Below, in pieces: positions 52,050-60,684 of a stretch of 64,000 nucleotides of DNA. The DNA is taken from the NCBI GenBank assembly GCA_050015275.1, contig JBEKBS010000010.1, forward strand, positions 84,927 through 148,926, in the 5' to 3' direction. Below the pieces are notes generated by a model. The model was given only the letters and a program-made list of their open reading frames with translations. It was not told the DNA's origin and did no database searches. Position numbers and translations under genes: made by a program. The DNA comes from DATKJS01 sp050015275 (lineage in GTDB: Bacteria > Acidobacteriota > Aminicenantia > Aminicenantales > Saccharicenantaceae). The first letter of the stretch is position 1. Every line of letters starts with the position of its first letter.

Positions 52050-54392
52050 ATGGAAAAAAACGCTAAAGGCCGGGCCCGGCAAGTTCCGGGACTCGTCCGG
52101 ATCTTGCCCGTTCTCTGCTTGTGGATCTCGACCGTTGGCGGGGCGGCGGCCCTGCCCCCGGACCAGCATGACCTCGCCTTCAAGGCCCTGGCCCGGAGCT
52201 GGGACGAGGGGATCCCGCTCGGCAACGGGCTCCTCGGGGCCTTGGTCTGGCAGAAAGACGGCTCGCTTCGCATGTCGCTCGACCGGGCCGACCTCTGGGA
52301 CCTGAGGCCGGTCAAGGAGTTCGAGGCGGGGAGATTCCGCTTCTCCTGGGTCTTAGGGCAGGTCCTGAAGAACGATTACGAGCCCGTCCACGAGCTGGGC
52401 GACGTCCCTTATGACCGCGACCCGGCGCCGACGAAGATCCCGGCCGGGGCCCTGGAGTTCGACATCGCGGCCCTCGGCGAGGTGGAATCGGTCCGGCTCA
52501 CCCTGAAAGACGCCGTGTGCGAGGTCAGGTGGAAAAACGGGGCCAGGCTGACGACCTACGTCCACGCGGTCGAACCCGTCGGGTGGTTCAGGTTCGAGGG
52601 AGTGCCCGAGTCCCTGGCGCCGCGACTCGTCCCGCCGGCTTATGCGCCGGCTGTCCCCGAAGGCGCCCCGAAAGACGCCGCCCCCGGCAAGACGCTGGCC
52701 AGCCTGGGCTATCCGGGGCCGGAGCTGGCTCAGGAGAGCACCGCGATCCGCTACCATCAGAAGGGCTGGGGCGGGATGAGCTACGATGTCGCGGTCGAAT
52801 GGAAGAAGCCGGACCCCAATTTTCTTATCGGGGTCTGGAGCGTGAGCGCGCGCGTTCCCGGAAGGGAAGGGGGCGGGGACGCCTCCGAATCCGTGGCCGC
52901 GGCCTGGAAGCGGCTGGCCGCCATCGACCTCGATTCCCACAAGGCCTGGTGGAAAAGGTTCTGGGCCAAGTCGGCGGTCGAGCTGCCCGACCCGGTGATC
53001 GAGAGGCAGTGGTATCTCGAGACCTACAAGTTCGGCGCTGCATCCCGGCGGGGGGCGCCGCCCATCACCCTCCAGGCCGTTTGGACAGCCGATGACGGCA
53101 ACCTGCCGCCCTGGAGGGGGGATTTCCACAACGACCTCAACACCCAGCTGAGCTACTGGCCATGTTACAGCGGCAACCATCTCGAGGAGGGGCTGGCCTT
53201 CCTGGACTGGCTCTGGGCGATCAGGCCGGAGGCCAAGCGATATACCAAGCGCTATTTCATTGCCGACGGCTTGAACGTGCCGGGCGTCTGCACCCTGACC
53301 GGCCAACCCATGGGCGGCTGGATCCAGTATTCCCTCGGGCTGACGGTTTCTGCCTGGCTAGCCCAGCACTTCTACCTGCACTGGCAGTTCAGCCGGGACC
53401 GCGCCTTCCTCGAGGAACGAGCCTACCCATGGATCAAGGACGTCGCGACCTTCCTCGACGCCATCGCCGTCCGCCGGGCCGACGGAAAGAGGCAGCTGCC
53501 CCTCAGCTCGAGCCCTGAGATCAACGACAACCGGGTCGACGCTTGGTTCACGCAGACGACCAACTTCGACCTGGCCCTCATCCGCTGGCTCTACGGCGCG
53601 GCCGCCGAGCTTGCGGGGGAGCTAGATCTCAAAAAGGACCGGGACCGCTGGCTCAAAACGCTCTCCGAATGGCCCGAGCTCGCCCGCTCGCAGGACGACG
53701 GCCGGCTCCTCGTCGCTCCCGGTTACCCGCTCAAGGAATCCCATCGGCATTTCTCGCACCTCATGGCCATCCACCCGCTGGGTCTCGTGGATTGGGCGAA
53801 CGGGGAGGCCGACCGCCAGACGATTAAGAGCTCTCTGGCGGAGCTCGACCGTCTCGGGCCTGACGCGTGGTGCGGCTATTCTTACAGCTGGCTGGGAAGC
53901 CTGTCCGCGCGCGCCTCGGACGGAGTTAAGGCCGCGGGGGCCTTGAGGACCTTTGCCGATTGCTTCTGCCTCCCCAACAGCTTCCACGTGAACGGCGACC
54001 AGACAAAAAGCGGTAAATCAAAGTTCACGTACAGGCCGTTCACCCTCGAGGGAAATTTCGCCTTCGAGGCCGCGGTCCAGGAGATGCTCCTCCAGAGCCA
54101 CACGGGTGTCGTCCGCCTTTTCCCGGCCATTCCGGGCGCTTGGAAGGACGTTGCCTTCGACCTCCTGAGAACCTACGGGGCCTTCCTCGTCTCGGCCAGG
54201 AAAAAGGACGGGGCGGTCGGGGAAGTCCGGGTCGTCGCCGAAAGAGGCGGCAAGCTCAGGCTCCAGAACCCGTTCAGCGTCGGAGTGACCCCTGCCGTCA
54301 GCGGGATCCCCGCCGGCCGGGTCCAAAAAGCCGGGGACATCTTCGAGATAGAAATGAAGCCTGGCGAATCCGTCGTCCTCAGGGTCAAATAA
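52050..54392 (+). CDS. Exported GH95-like glycoside hydrolase (alpha-L-fucosidase/galactosidase family)
   Basis: 780 aa. ATG 52050 has GGAGGG upstream and starts a signal peptide (about 10-38). N-terminal beta domain begins ARSWDEGIPLGNGLLGALVW, the family start motif; the (alpha/alpha)6 catalytic barrel has GDFHNDLNTQLSYWPCYSGN (the WHxDINxQMNYW-like site) and SHRHFSHLMAIHPL; a C-terminal beta domain carries LQSHTGVVRLFPAIPGAWKD. GH95 enzymes cleave alpha-1,2-L-fucose or alpha-L-galactose by inversion. Family assignment is strong, exact sugar uncertain. Convergent with the M14 peptidase gene. Confidence 0.87.
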   Translation: MEKNAKGRARQVPGLVRILPVLCLWISTVGGAAALPPDQHDLAFKALARSWDEGIPLGNGLLGALVWQKDGSLRMSLDRADLWDLRPVKEFEAGRFRFSWVLGQVLKNDYEPVHELGDVPYDRDPAPTKIPAGALEFDIAALGEVESVRLTLKDAVCEVRWKNGARLTTYVHAVEPVGWFRFEGVPESLAPRLVPPAYAPAVPEGAPKDAAPGKTLASLGYPGPELAQESTAIRYHQKGWGGMSYDVAVEWKKPDPNFLIGVWSVSARVPGREGGGDASESVAAAWKRLAAIDLDSHKAWWKRFWAKSAVELPDPVIERQWYLETYKFGAASRRGAPPITLQAVWTADDGNLPPWRGDFHNDLNTQLSYWPCYSGNHLEEGLAFLDWLWAIRPEAKRYTKRYFIADGLNVPGVCTLTGQPMGGWIQYSLGLTVSAWLAQHFYLHWQFSRDRAFLEERAYPWIKDVATFLDAIAVRRADGKRQLPLSSSPEINDNRVDAWFTQTTNFDLALIRWLYGAAAELAGELDLKKDRDRWLKTLSEWPELARSQDDGRLLVAPGYPLKESHRHFSHLMAIHPLGLVDWANGEADRQTIKSSLAELDRLGPDAWCGYSYSWLGSLSARASDGVKAAGALRTFADCFCLPNSFHVNGDQTKSGKSKFTYRPFTLEGNFAFEAAVQEMLLQSHTGVVRLFPAIPGAWKDVAFDLLRTYGAFLVSARKKDGAVGEVRVVAERGGKLRLQNPFSVGVTPAVSGIPAGRVQKAGDIFEIEMKPGESVVLRVK

Positions 54393-54489
54393 AAGAGCTC
54401 CCCATCCTGGCCGCTCCGAGGCCCCGCCGGGGCGCGCGCTCCTCCGGATTGCTTCGATTCCCTGCCGGCCCGTCCTTCGACTGTCCCCC

Positions 54490-57135
54490 TTATTGCCCAG
54501 GGTAAAGGAGCGCGTTCAACAGGAACTTGTAGGTGCCGTGGGACTGAGCCCTGTTCTGGCACCTGATCCCGATCAGGATGATCCTCCCGTCTTTGTATTT
54601 CGTGTCGACGACGGCCGCCTTCCGGGCCAGGTACTCCTCGCCGAGCAGCCAGCCGCTCATGAGGACGTTGTCGTCGGGATAGGCCGCCACGACCTTGCGG
54701 TCCCAATCGAACGGCGGCGAGAACGTGTCCAGGGCCAGGCTGTTGACGAACATCGCCGCGGCCTCCTTGGGCATGCCGTAGCCGATCGGCGTCTCGTTGT
54801 CGACGAGGATCTTGAGGATCGAGGTCGGGCAGAAGAACTTGGCCTGGTCCAGTCCCTGGAGGACGTTGCGGGCCGGCGCGCTGAGCTCGCCGATCGCGAA
54901 ATCGACGGCCCGGTTGAGGGCCACGACGGTGCCGCCCTTCTCGACGAAGGCCTTGAGGGCGTCGACCCCCTCCTGGCCGATGCCCCCCTCGTATTCGGGC
55001 GGGACGTTCTGCATGAACATGCGGGCCATGAAGAAGTCGGCGCCCGGACCGCCCGGACCGCCGCCGGGCCCACCGGGCCCGCCGGCACCGGGGCGCACGC
55101 CCTTGATGGTGTTGGTGTTCTCGTCAGTGAAGACGATGACGTCGAAGTCCGCCCGAAGGTCCGCCTTCTTCTCTTTCGTCCCCTTGATATCGTCGTTGTG
55201 GAGGGTCTTGAAGGGGATGCCCATGTCATCGAGGACGTAGCGGGTCCAGCCCTCGTCCATGTTGGCGCGCCAGGACTGAAAGAGGCCGATTCGCGGGTTC
55301 TTGACCGGGGCCTTGTCGAGGCCGCCGATTTCGTCGAGATCGAGGACGGCCACGTGGTACTTCTCGGCGAGGGCGGGGAGCGCCTTTTTCACAGCGGCCG
55401 AGTTTTTAACAATGAAGCTCCCCGCCGGGACCTCGGTCCCCTTAATGGAAGTCCTTGTTTTCGTCCTCCAGATTTCCGCCTGGTCCTTCAGAAGGGCGAA
55501 CGCCATGGCGTAGGACGCATTGGCCCGGGAATCGAGGACGAAATAGGCCCGTCCGCCCTGCGCCGGGACCTTGGGGTAGGGAACGTTATCGATCTTTTCG
55601 AGCTTGGCCTCGAAGGCTTCGTCGACCTGGTCGCAGGCGACGCCCATCTGGAGGGGAAGCGTCCAGGCCGCATTGTCGTAAGGCGGGACAGGGGGGCCGC
55701 CCGGGAATTGGCGGATGTCGGGGTATTTCTGTTTTTCGAGGAGCGCCCAAGCATAGGTCTTATATGGCTGGGCCATCTTGACGACGAACGATCCGGCGCC
55801 GTAAAGCCGGCCGCCGGCCACGAAGTCGGCCTTGGCTTGGTGGATCTCGACGCCGCCCAACATCAGGATCTTGACCATCTTCCACATCGTCTGGTAGTCA
55901 CGCTGCTTCGCCGGGATGACGAAGGCGTAGGGCTGGCCCCGGTCCACCTTTTCGATGGAATCCTTATACATCTGATAGAAATTGAACAGCAGGTCTTCCT
56001 TGTTGAGTGCCGCCGCCTTGACCAGGCTCTGGGACAGGACGAGCTCGTAGTCGACGATGTCGCGGAGCCGCCACCAGCCGCCCGGCCAGGGGTCGATGAA
56101 GTCCGTCCGTTTTTCGTAGAAGGAACCCGGGATCTCGCTCGGCTCGATGGAAATCGGACTTGCGACCCGACAAGAGGCGGCCTCGCTCAGAATGCCGACT
56201 ATGTTATGGAGCCACGGCGTGTCATCGCAGGCCCCGATCCACCAGGCCGTGTAGGACCGGCCGTTGACGACCCCGCTCATGTCGTGCTTCTGGAGGTCGT
56301 AAGCCATGGCCGTGCCCATGAGGTTGACGGTCCTCCAGACCATCGGCTGGATGTTGGGAAGGGGAGGGTCCATGAAGGGCGGGATGAAGAGCCGGGCCCC
56401 GTTCGATCCCTGCTGGTGTTCGTCGATATGGATCTGAGGCAGCCAATCCTGGTAGTCGACCCTGCTCACCGCCCGGGTCTCCGGAAGGTTGAACATGAAC
56501 CAATCGCGGTTGTCGTCGTGGCCTGCGTAATAATGATAGAGCCAGGGCATGCTGCCGCCCTCGTACTTCGTGCCCACGTATTTTTTGTACCAGTCGACGA
56601 CCATCTGGTTGCCGTCGGGATTGCTGGTGGGAACGAGGAGGAGGATGACGTCGCCGAGGATCTTGTTGGCGTCATAGAACGTTTTGCCCGCGACGAGGTC
56701 ATAGGCAAGCTCCATGGACATTTGGGAGGCGCCGATTTCCGTGGAGTGGATAGAACATGTGATGAGGACGATGGCCTTGCCCTCGCGGGCGAGCTTGCGG
56801 GCCTCTTCGGCGGTCGTCAGGCGAGGGTCGCGGAGCTTGTGGGTGATCTCTTTCCATCGGTCGAGCCTGGCCAGGTTCTCGGGCGTGGAGATCGCGGCCA
56901 TGATTATCGGCCGTTTCTGGACCGACTCGCCGATCGTGAAGAGCTTGATCTTCGGGGACTCCTGGGCCAGCTTCTGGAAATAGGCCGTGATCTGGACGTA
57001 ATCGGCCAGCTTCCTGTCGGCGCCGACTTTGAAGCCGAGGAATTTCTCGGGCGGCGTTTGGGCCAAAAGGACGGGGCCGGCCAAGGCGACAATGGTCAGG
57101 AAGAGGACGAAGCGTCCCGCGCGGGGGTGATTCAT
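54490..57135 (-). CDS. Exported M14-family zinc carboxypeptidase-like protein
   Basis: 881 aa. Signal peptide about 1-26. Zinc ligands: SIHSTEIG gives His130 and Glu133 (HxxE), and QIHIDEHQQGS gives the third ligand, His236. The N-terminal peptidase domain spans about 45-400; the rest includes a glutamine-amidotransferase-like or jelly-roll region (about 560-880) with a glycine-rich linker (GPGGPGGGPGGPG). This layout is common in M14 peptidases of Bacteroidetes, Gemmatimonadota and Acidobacteriota. GAAGGAGG precedes the ATG. Likely degrades extracellular peptides, feeding amino acid fermentation. Confidence 0.87.
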   Translation of the reverse strand: MNHPRAGRFVLFLTIVALAGPVLLAQTPPEKFLGFKVGADRKLADYVQITAYFQKLAQESPKIKLFTIGESVQKRPIIMAAISTPENLARLDRWKEITHKLRDPRLTTAEEARKLAREGKAIVLITCSIHSTEIGASQMSMELAYDLVAGKTFYDANKILGDVILLLVPTSNPDGNQMVVDWYKKYVGTKYEGGSMPWLYHYYAGHDDNRDWFMFNLPETRAVSRVDYQDWLPQIHIDEHQQGSNGARLFIPPFMDPPLPNIQPMVWRTVNLMGTAMAYDLQKHDMSGVVNGRSYTAWWIGACDDTPWLHNIVGILSEAASCRVASPISIEPSEIPGSFYEKRTDFIDPWPGGWWRLRDIVDYELVLSQSLVKAAALNKEDLLFNFYQMYKDSIEKVDRGQPYAFVIPAKQRDYQTMWKMVKILMLGGVEIHQAKADFVAGGRLYGAGSFVVKMAQPYKTYAWALLEKQKYPDIRQFPGGPPVPPYDNAAWTLPLQMGVACDQVDEAFEAKLEKIDNVPYPKVPAQGGRAYFVLDSRANASYAMAFALLKDQAEIWRTKTRTSIKGTEVPAGSFIVKNSAAVKKALPALAEKYHVAVLDLDEIGGLDKAPVKNPRIGLFQSWRANMDEGWTRYVLDDMGIPFKTLHNDDIKGTKEKKADLRADFDVIVFTDENTNTIKGVRPGAGGPGGPGGGPGGPGADFFMARMFMQNVPPEYEGGIGQEGVDALKAFVEKGGTVVALNRAVDFAIGELSAPARNVLQGLDQAKFFCPTSILKILVDNETPIGYGMPKEAAAMFVNSLALDTFSPPFDWDRKVVAAYPDDNVLMSGWLLGEEYLARKAAVVDTKYKDGRIILIGIRCQNRAQSHGTYKFLLNALLYPGQ

Positions 57136-57276
57136 GAGGGCCTCCTTCTCGAGATCAAGAAGTCCTATTTATCACTCGGGGTGGGGGCTGTCAAGCGCGT
57201 CTGAAGACGGATTTTGGCCGGGTGACGTGTGGGAGAGTCAAAATGATCATGAAGGCCGGCGGGGATCAGAATCGCG

Positions 57277-57307
57277 CTCCGGCCCGGCCGGCGGAGCCGG
57301 GCCGGAG
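57277..57307. repeat. Perfect 12-bp GC hairpin after the 57331-57909 gene
   Basis: CTCCGGCCCGGC (57277-57288), 7-nt loop, GCCGGGCCGGAG (57296-57307). Lies 23 bp downstream of the stop of the minus-strand gene at 57331 and before the M14 promoter region. No U-tract follows on either strand. Confidence 0.55.
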
Positions 57308-57330
57308 AGACCGATAAGCACTTTAGGACG

Positions 57331-57909
57331 TTACTTGAGCGTGACCTCGACCTCGCTGCTGAGGGCAGGATTGTTCTTGGCGGTGACGCGGATGATGAGC
57401 TTATCGCCCTTCTGGAAGCCCGGGTTCTTGAAATAGCACTTGGTCCGGAAGCCGAGCTGACCGGCCATCGACCCCTCGTCCGTCACGACCTGTGAGCGCA
57501 TGGAAACGGGGGGGAAGAAATCGCCCTGCTCAGGGAATCTGTAGAACCTCACCCAAGTTGCGATCAGGCCCTCCTTCCCCAGGTGCCGATAAAAGTTGAG
57601 ATCATGGATCTCGCCCCTGTACTGTTTCTGGAGAACGTTGATGGACGGCATTTTGTATTCCAGGCCATTGTAGACCAGGACCACGCCGTCCCTGTTCACG
57701 GCGATGTTCTGGTTGGGATCCTTCGCCGCCATGTAGACAACGAACATCACGTAAGGTTCCTTCATCTCCAAGGAAACGAGGCTGGAGTCGACGGCCAGCA
57801 TGATGGGGCCCTTTTCGTTCGAGTAGGCCCCCATCCCCAGGTCCTGCGTCTGGGGAAGAGCGGCCGCACAGAGAAAAAGGACCGCTAAGGACGTGGTTAA
57901 GACTTTCAT
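57331..57909 (-). CDS. Secreted protein of unknown family
   Basis: 192 aa with a signal peptide ending near LPQTQ (residue 21). The mature part is predicted beta-rich (VSLEMKEPYVMFVVYMAAKD, GVVLVYNGLEYKMPSI) and ends KLIIRVTAKNNPALSSEVEVTLK, an immunoglobulin-like closing strand pattern. GAGGAGG precedes the ATG. I do not recognise a family. It stands alone, with its own promoter (57927-57955) and a GC hairpin after the stop. Confidence 0.7.
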   Translation of the reverse strand: MKVLTTSLAVLFLCAAALPQTQDLGMGAYSNEKGPIMLAVDSSLVSLEMKEPYVMFVVYMAAKDPNQNIAVNRDGVVLVYNGLEYKMPSINVLQKQYRGEIHDLNFYRHLGKEGLIATWVRFYRFPEQGDFFPPVSMRSQVVTDEGSMAGQLGFRTKCYFKNPGFQKGDKLIIRVTAKNNPALSSEVEVTLK

Positions 57910-57926
57910 TGTGACCTCCTCATTTC

Positions 57927-57955
57927 ATTATTATGATATGCAAGAGGCGTGCCAA
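57927..57955 (-). promoter_or_regulatory. Promoter of the 57331-57909 gene
   Basis: Minus strand TTGGCA (57950-57955), 17-bp spacer, AATAAT (57927-57932); short leader with GAGGAGG. Confidence 0.5.
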
Positions 57956-58187
57956 ATGCCGTAAAAGAGGAGAGGAGCCTTTTGCCCGGGCCTGACGCCA
58001 TTCATCAGGGGAAATGATGGTCGCGCCGGCCGGGAGGTCCACCCCGGCAGGACTCGGAGGGTCGGGGCCATGAATAACATAATCCGATAGTATATATAGA
58101 GATACAGATGTCCTGATTTTTGGACGGCGGAAGCCCCCTGTGGGCCAGGAAGAAGCGGTCTTGCCCGCGCGCGGCCCGATTCCGGGC

Positions 58188-59495
58188 TCAGGCAAGGCTC
58201 AGCGTGTCGTGGGCGGCGATGAGCATGCCCTGGATGGGGACGCCGTAGGGACAGCCCGATTCGCAGTGGCCCGCGCAGGTCTGGCAGGCATCCGCCCTGG
58301 CCCCGGGGATCCGGCCGTAGAGCCCCATGGCTTCCTTCTCCCGGCCCTGGGCCGCGAAATAGTGCTGGTAGCGCATGATGGTGTTGACCGGGACACCGTG
58401 GGGGCAGCGCGGCTCGCAGACTCCGCAGGCATGGCGGCAATAGAGCCCGCCGCAGCCCTCCCTGTAAGCCTCGAGCCGGGCCTTGTCCGCCCCGCCCAGC
58501 CGTGTCCCGGAGAGACGGAGGAACCCATCGAGCTCCTGATAGGTCTTCACCAGGCAACAGACCGTGCCGACGTTCGGGTTGCCGAGGACGAACCGGACCG
58601 CTCCGTCCCGGATCTCGCCGGCGTCACGGAGGTTGTGCTTCTCGACGAACTCCCGGGCGGCTTCGAACTTCTCCTTATAGCGCTTCAGGCCGTCGGCGTA
58701 GAGGGGGTCGACCGCCTGCTTCTTTTTTTCCAGGTCCTCGATCCGGGACCTCAAGGTTTCATAAATGGCGATCGGGGTCGTTTTCATCAGGGCCACCCCG
58801 ATCCTCTTCCGGCCGCACAGCTCCAGGACCTTGTCCGACTGGTCCCGGCGGAGGAAGTTGTGGGCCATGAGGAAGACGTCAAAGCGGCCGTCCTCGGCGG
58901 CCGCCCCGAGGACCGTCTCCATGGTCTCCTCGGGGTCGCGGAACCAGAACGACCCGTGGTTGGAAACCCCGCCGAAGCGGACTCGGCCCTCGGCCTTGAG
59001 CTCGGCCATCGCCGCGTGGAACCCCTCCGTCTTGAGCGTCGCGACCTTCTCCGGCATGTGCATCATCAGGCAGTCGACGGATTCGAGCTGGAGCTCCTCC
59101 AAGGCCTTGCGTGCCCGTTTCAAGAAGCCCGCCTTCGACCTGTCGTCCTGGACCTCGAGCTTTGTCGCGATGAATACGGACTTCCTGTCACGCCCCTTCA
59201 TGGCTTTGGCCACGATCCGGTGGTGGCCGGGATACTCTTCCGCGGTGTCGACATAATTCATGCCGGCCTCGAAGGCGGCCCGGAGAACTCCGTCGTCCAT
59301 GATGGAGCCGCAGCCGAGGTCGGACACCTTGAAGCCGGTCCGGCCCAGGAGGCGGTATTCCCGGATCCTGAGGGGAGCTTCGGCCTGGTCTTGTCCCGTC
59401 GCTCCGCCACTCCGAGCGGCCAGCCCGGCCCCGAAGATCCCGAGGGCGGAGTCCTTGAAAAACTGCCTGCGCCTGAGTGAGATTGTCCGGCCCAT
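58188..59495 (-). CDS. Tat-exported aldo/keto reductase with C-terminal 2x[4Fe-4S] domain (second copy of type)
   Basis: 435 aa. Tat-like RRRQFFK at residues 8-14 and a hydrophobic segment. Reductase tetrad Asp83, Tyr88, Lys112 and His146 (YVDTAEEY, IATKLE, LMMHMP). A helical insertion (about 250-300) rich in Lys/Glu is absent from the paralogue at 10225-11412. C-terminal clusters YCRHACGVCEPRCPHG and CQTCAGHCESGCPYG should hold two [4Fe-4S] centres. SD-like AGAGGAT precedes the ATG. An exported Fe-S oxidoreductase of unknown substrate. Confidence 0.82.
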   Translation of the reverse strand: MGRTISLRRRQFFKDSALGIFGAGLAARSGGATGQDQAEAPLRIREYRLLGRTGFKVSDLGCGSIMDDGVLRAAFEAGMNYVDTAEEYPGHHRIVAKAMKGRDRKSVFIATKLEVQDDRSKAGFLKRARKALEELQLESVDCLMMHMPEKVATLKTEGFHAAMAELKAEGRVRFGGVSNHGSFWFRDPEETMETVLGAAAEDGRFDVFLMAHNFLRRDQSDKVLELCGRKRIGVALMKTTPIAIYETLRSRIEDLEKKKQAVDPLYADGLKRYKEKFEAAREFVEKHNLRDAGEIRDGAVRFVLGNPNVGTVCCLVKTYQELDGFLRLSGTRLGGADKARLEAYREGCGGLYCRHACGVCEPRCPHGVPVNTIMRYQHYFAAQGREKEAMGLYGRIPGARADACQTCAGHCESGCPYGVPIQGMLIAAHDTLSLA

Positions 59496-59609
59496 CGATC
59501 CTCTTTTCAGCCGCGGACCTGTCCGCCGCGGCGGCGGTATGGCATGAGACAGGCAGAATAGCAGGGTGGACGTGGGGGAGTCAACCGGGACGCGAAGCCG
59601 GCCGCGATC

Positions 59610-60299
59610 CTAGTCGCGGGACTGGCGGAGGATGAGCATCCTCAGGAGCTGCATCGCGGCCATGGCCGTCGAAGCGACGTAAGTCAGGGCGGCGGCCTTG
59701 AGGACTTGGCGGGCGCCGGCCATCTCCTGCGTCGTGAGGAACCGGCGCTCCTCAAGCAGGACCAGGGCCCGTTTCGAGGCGTTGAATTCGACGGGCAGCG
59801 TGATCACGGAGAAAACGACCGCGCCGGCGAAGAGGAGGATCCCGATGTCCATCAGGACGCTCGGGCCGCGGCGGCTGAAAATGAAGCCGATGAAGAACAG
59901 CGGGAAGGCCAGCGTCGAGCCGAGGCTGGCCACCGGATAGATCACGTTCCTCAGGTGGAGGGGCTTGTAGTGGGTCTGGTGCTGGATGGCATGGCCTGTT
60001 TCATGGGCGGCGATCCCGAGGGCGGCGATGGACGAGCTCTCGTAGACGCCCGCGGAGAGACGGAGGACGCGGGTCCGGGGGTCGTAATTGTCGGTGAGTT
60101 CTCCCGGGAGCTTCTCGATCTTGACGTCGCCGGCCCCGCTCGTTTGGAGAAGCTCATGGGCGGCCTGGGCTCCCGTGATCCTCGACGAAGCGTATATTTG
60201 GCTATATTTCCTGTAGGCCCCTTTAACCCTGGCTTGGGCGTAAAAAGCCAGGATCAGGGGAGGGATGAGAAGGAAGAACGTGTAATCCGCGAAAAACAT
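59610..60299 (-). CDS. YugP-like membrane zinc metallopeptidase
   Basis: 229 aa. N-terminal helix (about 5-22), zinc site HETGHAIQH at 99-107, then two or three hydrophobic helices (about 120-145, 150-170, 205-222). Matches the Zn_peptidase_2 (YugP) family, membrane-bound neutral zinc proteases of unknown substrate. A TAAAAT -10 box and an AGAGGAT site lie upstream. Divergent from the SRP RNA gene. Confidence 0.88.
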   Translation of the reverse strand: MFFADYTFFLLIPPLILAFYAQARVKGAYRKYSQIYASSRITGAQAAHELLQTSGAGDVKIEKLPGELTDNYDPRTRVLRLSAGVYESSSIAALGIAAHETGHAIQHQTHYKPLHLRNVIYPVASLGSTLAFPLFFIGFIFSRRGPSVLMDIGILLFAGAVVFSVITLPVEFNASKRALVLLEERRFLTTQEMAGARQVLKAAALTYVASTAMAAMQLLRMLILRQSRD

Positions 60300-60381
60300 G
60301 GCTTATCCTCTGGAGATGACACCCATGTTATTTTACTCCAGGCGGAGGGAAAAGGGAATATCGATTTGAGCCCTTCCGGTG

Positions 60382-60387
60382 TATAAT
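60382..60387 (+). promoter_or_regulatory. -10 box of the SRP RNA gene
   Basis: TATAAT 7 nt before the predicted 5' end of the RNA (60394-60395). No good -35 at 16-18 bp. Confidence 0.55.
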
Positions 60388-60393
60388 AGGAAC

Positions 60394-60668
60394 TCGACCG
60401 TGCTAGACGGGGAGCTAGCGGTGCCCTGTGACCCACAATCCGCTCCAGTGGGGTTGAACCCCCTGCCGAGGCTTCTCTCTTTCTGGCCGGTGCCTTCGCA
60501 CGTGGCGTTGAGGGCCGGGGCCCTGCGCAAAGCGCCGCCCGTGAACCCCGTCAGGACCGGAAGGTAGCAGCGGCAGCGGGAGGGTGTCTTGTGCGGCAGT
60601 CAGCCTCGCCTGAGCCGGCGGCGGGGGACACGCAGGGAGGGCGCTGTCGGAGCAGGGTGCACGGTCGT
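60394..60668 (+). ncRNA. ffs: Signal recognition particle RNA, long form with Alu domain
   Basis: About 273 nt. The apical S-domain is recognised by GTCAGGACCGGAAGGTAGCAG near 60549-60569 (GGAA tetraloop and asymmetric loop that bind Ffh). The 5' part (GGGGAGCTAGCGGTGCCCTG, then CAATCCGCTC) matches the Alu domain of Bacillus-type scRNA. The two ends pair: CGACCGTGC (60395-60403) with GCACGGTCG (60659-60667). A run of eight T follows. Most Gram-negative Proteobacteria have only the 4.5S short form, so the long form is notable. Confidence 0.9.
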
Positions 60669-60675
60669 TTTTTTT
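60659..60675 (+). terminator. Intrinsic termination signal of the SRP RNA
   Basis: The 3' strand of the closing helix (60659-60667) is followed directly by T8 (60668-60675), ending transcription before the convergent gene at 60685. Confidence 0.7.
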
Positions 60676-60684
60676 GTCCCGGCG

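Noticed and set aside
54493..57204. 903-aa plus-strand ORF over the M14 peptidase
   Set aside because: Longer than the real gene but antisense; the minus strand has signal peptide, HxxE site and ribosome site.
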